The translations under genes and the position numbers were made by a program. This document shows, one piece after another, positions 1 to 8,935 of a DNA stretch of 64,000 bases. The stretch is taken from assembly GCF_002214605.1 (NCBI RefSeq), contig NZ_CP015193.1:910978-974977 (forward strand), written 5' to 3'. Under the pieces are notes generated by a model that saw only the letters and a program-made list of their open reading frames with translations, did not search any database and was not told the origin of the DNA. The DNA comes from Thermococcus chitonophagus. GTDB taxonomy: Archaea; Methanobacteriota_B; Thermococci; Thermococcales; Thermococcaceae. Positions within the stretch are counted from its first letter, which is position 1, and each line of letters begins with the position of its first letter.

Positions 1-1
1 A

Positions 2-235
2 TTTACAGTATACTCAGCAATTGCAATGCTCGACAATGGAATTGACAGGGTCTATGTCATAGATGGTAGATATGACAGCCTCATTGAAGAACTTAAGCGG
101 ATATCCGACCCTAATTTTAATGAGGACAAATACATACAGAAAATCAGAAGATTCTCAGATATTTTTGATGACATAATACAATTCATGAATAAGCATGAAA
201 ATAAGAAAAGAGAAAAACAATTAACTCTTGTGTAA
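2..235 (+). CDS. C-terminal fragment of an unidentified, possibly PIN-domain, protein
   Basis: The reading frame is open from the left edge of the window, so the gene begins upstream and only about 77 C-terminal residues are visible. The part AIAMLDNGIDRVYVIDGRYD, followed by a leucine-rich helix, looks like the end of a PIN ribonuclease domain, where an acidic residue precedes a hydrophobic 'FD.I' turn. That resemblance is weak. The tail is rich in lysine, glutamate and asparagine. The gene is convergent with the methyltransferase gene and overlaps its 3' end by 15 bases. If PIN is right it would be a VapC-type toxin, but the fragment could equally be something else. Confidence 0.4.
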   Translation, partial: FTVYSAIAMLDNGIDRVYVIDGRYDSLIEELKRISDPNFNEDKYIQKIRRFSDIFDDIIQFMNKHENKKREKQLTLV

Positions 236-1522
236 TACAACAATGTTTTCCTCTGCCATCGTTTCGACAGTCTCTCCTTTTCTATTTGACGGTGAAACTC
301 TGTGGGGCATTCTCTTATTTGGAATGGCTCTCACATATGTTACCTCATGTTCATAACCAAAACTTTCGAATATTTCGACATAAATTTCATCAGTTGGTAT
401 CCTTACCCCTTTTACTGTCCTGTTGGCAACGACAAAAACAACGTATCCTTCCTCATTTAGGAGTTCATCGAGGTTTTTACTGGCTTTATAGAAGTCTATG
501 AAATATGAGAGTACCTCTCTTGCTCTCTTTTCATCCTTCTCTGCAATTAGGTGAATTACTTTATCAAGCTTTTCTGATGGGATAGAGTGTTTTAGCGACT
601 TTGCAGGCTTTCCTCCAAGGGCTATTTTGTCTATTGCTCTTATCAATTTATAATCAAAGTCCATCCATTGGAGTGACAACCGAGAAAACTGCCCATAAGC
701 AACAGTGGTCTTTGAATCGCCATAGGGAGGAGAAGTTAATATTAAATCAACGCCCTCAATGTCAGCTTTTTCAAGGACATTATGGTACATAGGCTTTGCG
801 AAAGCAGTCTTATCTTTTGCTATATTATAAAATTCAGCCATTTTTAGGATATTCCTCTCTGCATACTTTACAAAGGTTTCATAGACATCTGGATTCCAGT
901 CCTTTAATTTTTCCTCTGGAATCCTATATAATTTGTGTTCGCTGTTCCTTGTATTGCTCACATATCTAACAGTCTCGCTGAAAGCAACTTTGAAGAAATC
1001 TCTAATGTTTTCATCTTCAATCTTCCAAATTTCTTCTTTAACAATCACGAGATGTTTCGAGACACGTGGCTTAAACCAGTAGTCGATGTTGAAGTAGTTT
1101 GGAACTTCAACATCAAGTTGTCCTCTCTCAAATTGGTCGAGTTTCCTTCTAATGTTTTCTCTTAACTCTTTAAAGTACCTTTTCAATATCCTTGGGTCTA
1201 TTGGCGTTGTTTTGACTTTTGAAAGTAAAATTGCAAGTGGATTGATGTCGAATCCATAGCTGTTTATATTCTTTATTTTCGCCTCGACTAAGACAGTTCC
1301 TGAACCGCAAAAGGGATCAAGAATGACCTTTGCATTCTTGCCCCAAAGCTTTATCGATTTTCTGGCAACTTGTGGTATCATCATAGCCGGATAAGAGTGT
1401 ATTCCATGGGTTAAAATTTTAGTATTAGCTGTTGTGAAATCCCAACTCGGATCTCTAAATTTCTTCTCTCCAACTTTTTTCAATACAACTTGTGCGTTAA
1501 TGAACTCATCAAGTGTCTTCAT
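221..1522 (-). CDS. Site-specific DNA methyltransferase (amino-methyltransferase type)
   Basis: A 433-residue Rossmann-fold methyltransferase. The S-adenosylmethionine loop DPFCGSGTV lies near residue 69 and the catalytic motif TSPPYG near residue 262, which is the pairing seen in DNA N6-adenine or N4-cytosine methylases (COG0863/COG1041 type). The start was set at the ATG preceded by GAGAGGTGATCAC, because the longer in-frame extension runs back into the upstream gene. The 103-residue gene just upstream ends inside this ribosome binding site, so the two are co-transcribed. No restriction endonuclease is recognisable beside it, so it may be an orphan methylase or part of a system continuing past the left edge. 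The target base and site cannot be read from sequence. Confidence 0.85.
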   Translation of the reverse strand: MKTLDEFINAQVVLKKVGEKKFRDPSWDFTTANTKILTHGIHSYPAMMIPQVARKSIKLWGKNAKVILDPFCGSGTVLVEAKIKNINSYGFDINPLAILLSKVKTTPIDPRILKRYFKELRENIRRKLDQFERGQLDVEVPNYFNIDYWFKPRVSKHLVIVKEEIWKIEDENIRDFFKVAFSETVRYVSNTRNSEHKLYRIPEEKLKDWNPDVYETFVKYAERNILKMAEFYNIAKDKTAFAKPMYHNVLEKADIEGVDLILTSPPYGDSKTTVAYGQFSRLSLQWMDFDYKLIRAIDKIALGGKPAKSLKHSIPSEKLDKVIHLIAEKDEKRAREVLSYFIDFYKASKNLDELLNEEGYVVFVVANRTVKGVRIPTDEIYVEIFESFGYEHEVTYVRAIPNKRMPHRVSPSNRKGETVETMAEENIVVLHKS

Positions 1523-1526
1523 GTGA

Positions 1527-1838
1527 TCACCTCTCAGCATACTGTTCAATTGTTGAAATAACCCTCTCCATGACTTCATCCCAACTCATTTTGTCATATA
1601 AGGCCCATTTTATGAAGTCGTCTGTGTGGAGTTTTAGTATCTTGAGGAATAACTGCCATCTAATGCCCATTTTCTTGAGTTCTGGCTTCCAATTATCCCA
1701 AAGAAATTTTTGGAGTTTATTAAATGACCATACAGCAAGAGAGTCATGGTCAATATTATTTGTTGAACCAAAATTTTGTCTTACATTCCTGATAAACTCT
1801 TTTATTTCGTAAGGTTCTTTAAGCTTTTGTAATCCCAT
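1527..1838 (-). CDS. Small conserved-looking protein paired with the methyltransferase
   Basis: A 103-residue, mostly helical protein rich in Trp and Lys that I do not recognise. Its stop codon lies within the ribosome binding site of the methyltransferase gene and only four bases precede that ATG, so translational coupling is likely. It starts at an ATG after GGGGGATATAGCC. A good archaeal TATA box lies upstream, so this is the first gene of a two-gene operon. By position it could be a specificity or accessory subunit of the methylase or a small controller, but no helix-turn-helix or nuclease motif is evident. Confidence 0.65.
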   Translation of the reverse strand: MGLQKLKEPYEIKEFIRNVRQNFGSTNNIDHDSLAVWSFNKLQKFLWDNWKPELKKMGIRWQLFLKILKLHTDDFIKWALYDKMSWDEVMERVISTIEQYAER

Positions 1839-1900
1839 GGCTATATCCCCCTACCGACATATCTGGATATCCCAATATTATAGATCCAAACAGAGGGATG

Positions 1901-1910
1901 TTTATATAAA
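1901..1910 (-). promoter_or_regulatory. TATA box of the methyltransferase operon
   Basis: TTTATATAAA lies about 65 bases before the start of the 103-residue gene. The predicted start site about 25 bases downstream leaves a leader of roughly 35 bases. Confidence 0.55.
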
Positions 1911-1923
1911 CATTTTTCGATCT

Positions 1924-2818
1924 AAATCCTTTAAGTCGAGCACCTCGGGAGTTTTACCATCTATTTCCTCTGCCATGAGCAGGAATTTCTTTTTCTTGGC
2001 GTTGAATGCTCCTGATTTCCTCTTGAGGTCTTCAAGAATACCCTCTACCTCTCTCCTCTTTTTAACCTAGACTAACATTTGTCCGTCTTTAAGCTCCAAT
2101 ACAGCATCCACCCCTCGCCCCTATCTGACTAAAATCTATTATTTTCGATATGAACATCTCCCTGACGAGTATCTCGAACATTTGACCGCAGTATTGGTCG
2201 ATGATCCCATTTGAGATGTTTCCCTATCTAGTCCCGTATAGTTCATTAGCTTTCCCAGGGCCTCGTATCCCAGCGATAACTCTTTCAATATTGGCTTATA
2301 TACCTGGGCTCTCCGTAGATAACTTCTACCTTTTAGAGGACTTTTTCCTTTATTGCCTCTTTAGGCTTGAGCCCTCTTGTTATGTCAAGGTAATAGGGGA
2401 TCCCTCCGAAAATTGTGTATATTTTTACAATGTTTTCTATGCTCTCATCGGAAACGCCAAGTTCTCCTCCCGTGTACTTCATAGTTCTTTTCATCGTCCA
2501 ATTAATGAACTGCACAGAATTAGGAACCGGTATCTTTAAGGTGCTCATCCCAGGCTCTTTGAAAAACGCTTAGGATTCCTGGGTTTAGGGGACATTAGGT
2601 ACTGGAATTCGTCGAATGATCACGCAGATTCTTTCTCCCCTATTTTCTCGGCAAGATACTGGAACAACTTTCCAATGTCATTATATTTTCTCTTTTAAGA
2701 ATTCCTTAAGAAGCATGTTTTCTAACTCTTCTCCTCCCATGGATGATTATTAGTTGGGCCTTATTCTCTTTCCATTTTCCTCTCAAGAAATTCGAGCTCT
2801 CTTTCTATTCACAAACAT
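1924..2818 (-). pseudogene. Decayed archaeal DUF234-type AAA ATPase
   Basis: No intact frame survives, but on the minus strand pieces of one protein occur in the right order in shifting frames. They are an N-terminus FVNRKRARIS...LERKWKE after ATG 2818 (preceded by AGGTGG), a ruined Walker A remnant GRRRVRK, a Walker B-like FDEFQYL, 'HLKDTG', the clean segment TIFGGIPYYLDITRGLKP, 'GRGVDAVLELKDGQ', and a C-terminal VKKRREVEGILEDLKRK. This order matches the archaeal ATPase plus DUF234 nuclease-like family, which is abundant and often decayed in Thermococcales. Several frameshifts and in-frame stops show it is dead. The longest remaining frame is about 71 codons (2333-2548). Confidence 0.8.
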
Positions 2819-2871
2819 TGAACCACCTAGAAGAAAAATGGATATAGGAAAAGTATAATAACCTTGCTACA

Positions 2872-3636
2872 TCAATCAATTGTTGCCTTCCTGAACTCTA
2901 GGGCAGCTATTCCAACGAACACTATCGCCAGCAGCCCCAGGACTAGCCAGTCAGTTGTTAGTGAAAACGTTGGCTGGATTCCTGCTAGGTAGTACCTTGC
3001 ACCATCAACAGCATACGTTAGTGGATTTATCTTTGCCAGGTACTGCATCCATTCAGGCATGGTGCTTATCGGATAAAATGCCCCACTGAGGAATGTCATT
3101 GGGAGCATGAGCATGGTCACTATTATCTGGAAGCCCTCCATGGATGTCATCTTCATTGCTATTGCCATTCCAAGGCCGGAAACTGCTACGCCTACGAGGA
3201 ATGCCAGTGCGAGCGTTGGCAAAACTCCCGAAACCTTTAGGTCGGCCATCGTGAAGCTCAGGGCTAGTATTATCATCCCTTGGATTAGGGCCATCAGAGC
3301 CCCTCCAATGCTCCTCCCTATTATTGCTTCAACCCTTGATGCTGGTGCCACAAGCAACTCCTTGAGAAATCCGAACTGCCTGTCCCATATCAGCGTTATC
3401 CCTTGCATAAAGCCCATGTTGAAGACCGTCATTGCAACTATTCCTGGGACTAGGTACGTCATGTAGTCAACTCCTCCAAAGATCATCTTGGCCCCAGGGA
3501 AGTTGAATGCGCCCGCCCATCCCTTTCCGAAGAATATGAGCCAGATAAGTGGATTTAGCAGTGAACCAATAACCCTCGCCTTTGAGCGTATGAACCTCTT
3601 AAGCTCCCTGTAGACCATTGTAGCGAGAACCCTCAT
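2872..3636 (-). CDS. ABC-2 type exporter permease (DrrB-like)
   Basis: A 254-residue integral membrane protein of the ABC-2 family, with an N-terminal cytoplasmic helix (RELKRFIRSKARVI) and about six hydrophobic segments. The central stretch LKELLVAPASRVEAIIGRS is the conserved ABC-2 signature region. It is the permease partner of the ATPase encoded immediately upstream, with four bases between them. DrrAB-type pairs export drugs, lipids or peptides from the cytoplasm; the substrate here is unknown. Both genes follow a PadR regulator in one transcription unit, which suggests induction by a hydrophobic compound. Confidence 0.9.
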   Translation of the reverse strand: MRVLATMVYRELKRFIRSKARVIGSLLNPLIWLIFFGKGWAGAFNFPGAKMIFGGVDYMTYLVPGIVAMTVFNMGFMQGITLIWDRQFGFLKELLVAPASRVEAIIGRSIGGALMALIQGMIILALSFTMADLKVSGVLPTLALAFLVGVAVSGLGMAIAMKMTSMEGFQIIVTMLMLPMTFLSGAFYPISTMPEWMQYLAKINPLTYAVDGARYYLAGIQPTFSLTTDWLVLGLLAIVFVGIAALEFRKATID

Positions 3637-3640
3637 CCTC

Positions 3641-4627
3641 TCACCTCCTCATTCTAGCCCTCATAATCATCTTGGCAACGTTCTGCTCTCCACCCTCATC
3701 CCTGATCTCCCTTCCAGTTAAGTGCAGGAAGACATCGTTCAGGGTTGGCCTGTGGTACGTAACCTCGAGGATCTTAACTCCTGACCTTTGGGCAAGCTCA
3801 AACAACTTTGGTAGAGCCTCAGTTGCGTTTTCAACGTCTATCCTAACTCTCCCATCTGGAAGGAGCTTGCATCCTCTTATAAAATCGGCTTTTAGGCACT
3901 TTAACTCCTCTTTTGGACTCTCGAGCCTTAAGTAGATTATGTCGTTTCCAACGAGCTTCTTTAGCTCTTCTGCCGTACCTTCCGCAATTATCCTACCGTG
4001 ATCTATTATAGCTATCCTATCGGCCAGTTGTTCTGCCTCGTCCATATAGTGGGTTGTTAGGAAAATAGTCATGTCGTGCTCTTCCTTCATTGTCTTTATG
4101 TAGTCCCAAATGTGGGCCCTCGTCTGGGGATCCAAACCTATTGTGGGTTCATCAAGGAATAGAATCTCAGGCTCGTGAAGTAAGGCTCTCGCAATTTCTA
4201 GCCTTCTCTGCATCCCTCCGGAGAAGTACTTGACAGGTCTGTCCTTGAATTTCCACAGCTCGACGAACTTCAGTAGCCTTTCAATCTTTTCTTTAAGCTC
4301 TCTGCCTCCTAGTCCATAGATCCTCCCATGGATGTACATGTTCTCATAAGCTGTTAACTCCCTGTCAACGCTTGGGTCTTGAAAAACTATCCCTATCTTT
4401 TTCCTAACCTCCATGGGCTCCTTAACAACATCATGCCCAGCTACTATGGCCTTGCCTGACGTGGGTTTCAGGAGAGTCGTCAGAACGTGGACAGTAGTTG
4501 TTTTTCCTGCTCCGTTTGGCCCTAAAAATGCAAATATTTCTCCTCTTTTAACCTTAAAGCCGATACCTTTAACCGCTGTGAAGTCCCCATACCTTTTTAC
4601 AAGATTCTCAACCTCTATTGCGTACAT
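3641..4627 (-). CDS. ABC exporter ATP-binding protein (DrrA-like)
   Basis: A 328-residue ATPase with all the hallmarks: Walker A GPNGAGKTT near residue 38, Q-loop FQDPS, signature YFSGGMQRRLEIARAL, Walker B ILFLDEPT and switch histidine LTTHYMDEAE. The C-terminal ~90 residues form the DUF4162 domain typical of DrrA-type exporters (VTYHRPTLNDVFLHLTG). The ATG directly follows the TAG stop of the PadR gene, and the ribosome binding site GAGAGGTGA lies inside that gene's end, so translation is coupled. It energises the downstream ABC-2 permease. Confidence 0.93.
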   Translation of the reverse strand: MYAIEVENLVKRYGDFTAVKGIGFKVKRGEIFAFLGPNGAGKTTTVHVLTTLLKPTSGKAIVAGHDVVKEPMEVRKKIGIVFQDPSVDRELTAYENMYIHGRIYGLGGRELKEKIERLLKFVELWKFKDRPVKYFSGGMQRRLEIARALLHEPEILFLDEPTIGLDPQTRAHIWDYIKTMKEEHDMTIFLTTHYMDEAEQLADRIAIIDHGRIIAEGTAEELKKLVGNDIIYLRLESPKEELKCLKADFIRGCKLLPDGRVRIDVENATEALPKLFELAQRSGVKILEVTYHRPTLNDVFLHLTGREIRDEGGEQNVAKMIMRARMRR

Positions 4628-5083
4628 CTAATCACCTCTCAAGAGAATGAGCATTATCCTCTTTGTAAACTCAAGAATTTCCTCTCTGATTCTTTCTTTT
4701 TGATCTTCATTTAACTCTGGAAGTTTTTCAAGAAGTTCCTTCATTGTTTTTCCAAGTTCTCTCCCTCCAAGCTTTGAAAACTCCTTGTAAGCCTCAATTT
4801 TTTGCAGAATTTTGGCTAATTCTCCCTGATTTTCTTCTAAGAACTTTAATCCTTCCTCAGTTATCCTATAGATTTTCTTTTCTCTTTTTCCTTTGCCCTC
4901 TACCTCAATGAGCTTTAATCTCTTGAGTTCGGATAGAACTGGATAAATAGCTCCAGCACTTGGTTCTGGAATTCCGTACTTACTTTCTAGTTCGCTCATT
5001 ATTGCATAGCCATGCATAGGTTTCTCCTTTAACATATGAAGGATTAATAGTCTAAGGTAACCCTTCAGTCTTGGCCTTTCCAA
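4628..5083 (-). CDS. PadR-family transcriptional repressor
   Basis: About 151 residues. The N-terminal winged helix carries the PadR hallmarks LILHMLKEKPMHGYAIMSEL and EPSAGAIYPVLSELKRLKLI, followed by a helical dimerisation tail. I start at TTG 5083, placed after GGTGATATAT, giving an N-terminus of MERPRLKGYL as in other Pyrococcus PadR proteins; upstream TTG and GTG codons are less well placed. It is the first gene of an operon with the DrrAB exporter. A long inverted repeat next to its TATA box suggests it represses its own operon until a ligand, probably the exported compound, binds. Confidence 0.88.
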   Translation of the reverse strand: MERPRLKGYLRLLILHMLKEKPMHGYAIMSELESKYGIPEPSAGAIYPVLSELKRLKLIEVEGKGKREKKIYRITEEGLKFLEENQGELAKILQKIEAYKEFSKLGGRELGKTMKELLEKLPELNEDQKERIREEILEFTKRIMLILLRGD

Positions 5084-5123
5084 ATATATCACCAAACATA
5101 TCTAATGATATATCGTTTATAAA
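5084..5123 (-). promoter_or_regulatory. PadR-operon promoter and operator
   Basis: A TATA box (TTTATAAA on the minus strand, 5116-5123) is followed by an inverted repeat, ATATATCA at 5084-5091 and TGATATAT at 5106-5113. Inside it is a second palindrome ATATC-TAAT-GATAT (5098-5111). The repeat covers the predicted transcription start and ribosome binding site of the PadR gene, the usual place for an autorepressor. From here to the chitinase promoter (5124-5414) the sequence is AT-rich with no convincing gene. Confidence 0.65.
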
Positions 5124-5414
5124 TTTGTTGGTTGTAAGTTATCATTCAATTGTAAAATCATGATATTTTACAAAATTTGAAGTTTTATAAATAATTAACG
5201 ATTCCTCCGAGGAATTAAACGCTTAGTTGGCATCATTTATGCACATTCTAGTATAAAAATGAAACAAAGGAAATTTGTATTAGATGAACATTAATGATCA
5301 TTAAAGTCAATATAACTCCATTATTTTCACACACTTTGAACAACATCCGACATATTTGCCTAGTAGTAATATTAAAATTGTCGAGTGCTTTGCAATTTTG
5401 TAAGATCTTTGTCT

Positions 5415-5426
5415 CTTATATAAATG
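5415..5426 (+). promoter_or_regulatory. Probable chitinase TATA box
   Basis: CTTATATAAATG is the best TATA match upstream of the chitinase start at 5529. It predicts a leader of about 85 bases. A second candidate is CCTATAAAC at 5433-5441. Confidence 0.45.
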
Positions 5427-5528
5427 TGGTAACCTATAAACTAATAAGTCCTTCTGTGCTAGTTATTAATGGGGATGAACTAGTTGGGACCCTATAGATC
5501 AAATTTGTACTTTAGGAGGTGGGTAAAA

Positions 5529-7799
5529 ATGAATACCAAAAGTAAAATTGCGGCACTACTGGTAGTGTTAGTTGCAATCGGGGTAGTGCCGCCATTAGTT
5601 ACAGTGCCCTTAGTGTCCGCAGAGACTCAAATCCAGCTCTCTGCATACCCGATCGCCTGGGACATCGTGAACCTCACATGGACTCCAGTGAGCAACGTCT
5701 CAGGGTACGAGATTTACAGGAGCACTAGTCCAGAAGGCATAATATCCCCACAGAACTTAATAGTGTATGTTAACTGGAGCTCATATCCGCAATACGAGCC
5801 AGGTAAAACCTATTACCAGGGTGATATTGTAGAGTACAATGGTAAAATCTACAGAGCTAAGTATTGGACAACTTCTCAGCCAAGTGATGATCCATATGGC
5901 GCTTGGGAGCTTCTTGGTGAAGCTGAACCCACAACTAACTATCTAGACCAGTATGGATTACAGCCTGAGACCACATACTACTATGTTGTTGTTCCAGTGT
6001 TCAAGGACGGAAGTAAGGGTACTCCATCAAATGTAGTGGAAGTAACGACACCAAAGAAGCCTTTCAGGGTCGTGGTCTACTACATCTCATGGGGAATCTA
6101 TGCAAGGAAATTCTACCCAGAGGACATACCATTTGACAAGGTTACTCACGTCCTGTATGCATTCCTCAAGCCCGAGCAGGACGGTAGTGTTGTAATGTAT
6201 GACACTTGGGCAGACCCACAGAACCTTGAGAAGTTCAAGGAACTTAAGAAGAAGTACCCACAAGTTAAGATCCTTATCTCCGTCGGTGGCTGGACTCTAA
6301 GTAAGTACTTCTCAGTAATAGCTGCTGATCCAGCAAAGAGGCAAAGGTTTGCTGAAACTGCACTAGAAATAATCAGGAAGTACGATCTCGATGGTGTGGA
6401 TATTGATTGGGAGTATCCAGGCGGCGGTGGAATGGAGGGCAACTACGTTAGCCCAGACGATGGCAAGAACTTTGTACTACTACTGAAGACCGTAAGGGAG
6501 GTTCTCGACCAGGCAGAGAAAGAAGACAAGAAGCACTACCTCTTAACCGCAGCAGTTCCTGCAGATCCTGTCAAGGCAGCAAGAATTAACTGGACTGAGG
6601 CTATGAAGTACCTTGACTTCATAAACGTCATGACATACGACTACCACGGAGCTTGGGAGAACATAACTGGACACAACGCTCCACTATATGCTGATCCAAA
6701 CGCTCCGTACACTGATCCTAACGTCAAGTGGAACTTCAACGTGAACGCTTCAATTCAGTGGTACCTCCACCATGGTGTTGCACCAGAGAAGATAAGCCTT
6801 GGTCTGCCGTTCTATGGAAGGAGTTTCGCCAATGTTCCTCCAGAGAACAATGGTCTCTACCAGCCATTCCAGGGAACACCTGACGGAACATGGGGTCCTG
6901 CTAGTGAAACGTATGGAGTAATGGACTACTGGGACATCGAAGAAAAGAAGGCAAGTGGACAGTACAACTATTACTGGGATCCAGTGGCCATGGTTCCATG
7001 GCTATACTCACCAAGCCTGAAGATATTCATAAGCTACGATGATCAGAAGAGCATTGGAATTAAGGTAGATTACGCATTAAAGTACAAGCTTGGTGGAGTA
7101 ATGGTTTGGGAGATTACTGCAGACAGGAAGCCAGGAACGAACAACCACCCACTCCTAGACACAATAATCCAGCACATCGAGCAGGGTGGTGGGGTAGTCC
7201 CAACACCTGCACCTCAGCCATCACCAACTCCGACTCAGACCACCACGACTACTACAACGTCAGTTCCAACAACTACGACTACTACTACCACTACGACGAC
7301 TTCAGTTCCAACTACTACGACTACCACTACTACCACAACTACCACAGCAACTCCAGCTCCAACTACAACCACAACTACCACTACAACTACGAGCGCTCCA
7401 ACCCAGACTACTACAACGACTACTACGACATCACCAACTGCCACTAGCACGTCAACTCAGACCACAACGACTACTAGTTCGGCTGGTAGTCCGGTTAAGC
7501 CTGGTTCGATGAGTGTTAAGGTTAATGATTGGGGTACTGGTGGGCAGTTTGACATTACCCTAAACCTTGGTGCTCAATACGACTGGGTTGTTAAAGTCCA
7601 GCTTGATTCATCAACCCAGATGGGCAACTACTGGGGTGTCCAGAAGAGCCAAGAGGGTGATTGGGTAGTCTTCACGCCACTCAGTTGGAACAAGGGTCCA
7701 ACGGCAAGCTTTGGATTCATCGTCAACGGCCCAGTCAGCGGAGTCAAACAAATAATCCTCGAAATAAACGGAGAAATCTGGGACATATGGTCACAATGA
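5529..7799 (+). CDS. Secreted modular chitinase (CBM5/12-like, GH18, CBM2)
   Basis: A 756-residue exported GH18 chitinase. The start is the ATG after GGAGGTGGGTAAAA; a longer frame to 5484 lacks a ribosome binding site. Residues 1-31 are a signal peptide ending VSA. Next comes a fibronectin III-like domain interrupted by a CBM5/12-type chitin-binding insert (about residues 87-127, with YYQGDIVEYNGKIYRA and WELL). The GH18 barrel runs from about 176 to 550, with SVGGW, DGVDIDWE (catalytic acid Glu295), MTYDYHGAW and MVWEITAD. A Thr/Pro/Ser linker (about 558-652) leads to a CBM2 chitin-binding domain like that of P. furiosus chitinase. It degrades chitin outside the cell and lies next to the amino-sugar island. 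Endo or exo mode is not decidable here. Confidence 0.95.
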   Translation: MNTKSKIAALLVVLVAIGVVPPLVTVPLVSAETQIQLSAYPIAWDIVNLTWTPVSNVSGYEIYRSTSPEGIISPQNLIVYVNWSSYPQYEPGKTYYQGDIVEYNGKIYRAKYWTTSQPSDDPYGAWELLGEAEPTTNYLDQYGLQPETTYYYVVVPVFKDGSKGTPSNVVEVTTPKKPFRVVVYYISWGIYARKFYPEDIPFDKVTHVLYAFLKPEQDGSVVMYDTWADPQNLEKFKELKKKYPQVKILISVGGWTLSKYFSVIAADPAKRQRFAETALEIIRKYDLDGVDIDWEYPGGGGMEGNYVSPDDGKNFVLLLKTVREVLDQAEKEDKKHYLLTAAVPADPVKAARINWTEAMKYLDFINVMTYDYHGAWENITGHNAPLYADPNAPYTDPNVKWNFNVNASIQWYLHHGVAPEKISLGLPFYGRSFANVPPENNGLYQPFQGTPDGTWGPASETYGVMDYWDIEEKKASGQYNYYWDPVAMVPWLYSPSLKIFISYDDQKSIGIKVDYALKYKLGGVMVWEITADRKPGTNNHPLLDTIIQHIEQGGGVVPTPAPQPSPTPTQTTTTTTTSVPTTTTTTTTTTTSVPTTTTTTTTTTTTATPAPTTTTTTTTTTSAPTQTTTTTTTTSPTATSTSTQTTTTTSSAGSPVKPGSMSVKVNDWGTGGQFDITLNLGAQYDWVVKVQLDSSTQMGNYWGVQKSQEGDWVVFTPLSWNKGPTASFGFIVNGPVSGVKQIILEINGEIWDIWSQ
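7201..7485 (+). repeat. Threonine-codon low-complexity tract inside the chitinase gene
   Basis: About 285 bases of ACN codons encode uninterrupted runs of threonine, broken by Pro, Ser, Ala and Gln. It is a typical extracellular linker, likely O-glycosylated, between the catalytic and CBM2 domains. The repetitive DNA is prone to slippage and recombination. Confidence 0.9.
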
Positions 7800-7800
7800 T

Positions 7801-7830
7801 CCCCTTTTCTTAATTTTATTTATTTACTGT
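7801..7830 (+). terminator. Oligo-T terminator after the chitinase
   Basis: CCCCTTTTCTTAATTTTATTTATTTAC follows the stop codon directly. T-rich runs without a hairpin are normal archaeal terminators. Confidence 0.4.
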
Positions 7831-7945
7831 TTATCGTCCCTTGTTCTTGAATATTATAGCCATAAGGGGAGTTACAATCATGAATGGTCGCTTATGATCA
7901 GTCAAGTATTTAAGTGCTAAGATATAAGTCGAAATGGTGATTGGT

Positions 7946-8935
7946 ATGAAAGCCGTTAAGGCAACTCTTCTATATGACGGATTGGGAAATGTAGTAAAGG
8001 ACGTCTACGTCGTGTTTGACAGAGAGATAGTTGACATCACGAAGGAGAAGCCCAAGGATGCTGAGATAATTGCTGAAGGCGTTGTAACTCCGGCATTTAT
8101 AGATGGTCACAGCCACATAGGTATGGATCGTTATGGCGAGCCCTATCAAGAGGGAGAGGCAAATGAAGAGATGGATTCTGTACTACCATTAGTTGATGCT
8201 TTGTATTCGATATACATGGACGACAAAGCCTTTAAGCACTCAATAGAGTTCGGCGTTCTCTATTCCTCGGTTCTCCCAGGAAGCGGAAATATCATAGGTG
8301 GAAAGGCTGTTTTCATAAAGAACTACGGCAGGGACATAGAGGAGGCCTTCATTAAGTACGTAGGCGTTAAGGCCGCCTTTGGCTACAACCCGAGGTCAAC
8401 GATCAACTGGAAGGGAACGAGACCAAGCACGAGGATGGGTGCCATAGGGATACTCATCAATCTGGCTTATTAAGACGCAGAAGACAATGAAGCTTTTGGA
8501 GAAAGGCAAGAAAGAGCCCGAAGAAGTTGAGCCGACAGTTGAAGCTTTAATACCGGTTCTAAAGGGAGAGGTTCCGCTTAGGGTTCACGTTCACAAGGAA
8601 GATGATATAGCGGCCCTACTCATGATAAAGAGGAAGTTCAACCTCAAGATAACCATTGAGCACGCTGGCGACGTTCACAGCAGGGAAACATTTGAGAAGA
8701 TAAAGAAAGAAGAGGGGTTCCGGTAATATATGGCCCCTTCGACTCCCATCGCTATAAGGTTAAGCTCAAGCACGAGGATTGGAGGAATGCAAAGTACCTC
8801 CTCGAAGTTAAACCGCTCTTCGGCCTGATGGCGATCATCCGGTTACGCTCCAGGCAAACCTCTATTTACATTATTTTGAAAGCTTCGCCCCTTTAGGGGC
8901 GGAGAAGAGATCAGCTTCGTTTCACCATGACTTAT
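7946..8935 (+). pseudogene. Broken amidohydrolase (imidazolonepropionase-like)
   Basis: The first 176 codons read as an intact amidohydrolase N-terminus, MKAVKATLLYDGLGNVVKDV, with the metal-binding loop AFIDGHSHIGM. It starts at the ATG after GGTGATTG. The frame stops near 8471, resumes in another frame at 8487 (LRVHVHKEDDIAALLMIKRK, ITIEHAGDVHSRETFEKIKK), then shifts again near 8715 (VIYGPFDSHRYKVKLKHEDW) and near 8835 (LQANLYLHYFESFAPLGAEK). The final ~100 residues of the family are missing, cut off where the kinase gene of the amino-sugar island ends. It is dead, with at least three frameshifts and a 3' truncation. Related intact genes are common in Pyrococcus, function unproven. Confidence 0.85.

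Noticed and set aside
5294-5497. A 67-codon frame upstream of the chitinase
   Set aside because: No ribosome binding site, and it spans the predicted chitinase promoter and leader.
7106-7450. Open frames on both strands over the chitinase linker, including a Val-rich minus frame
   Set aside because: They are out-of-frame readings of the ACN threonine repeats. The in-frame product is the linker of the chitinase.
7235-7450. Thr-codon repeat as a CRISPR array
   Set aside because: The repeats are three to twelve bases long, lie in frame in a coding linker and have no spacers.
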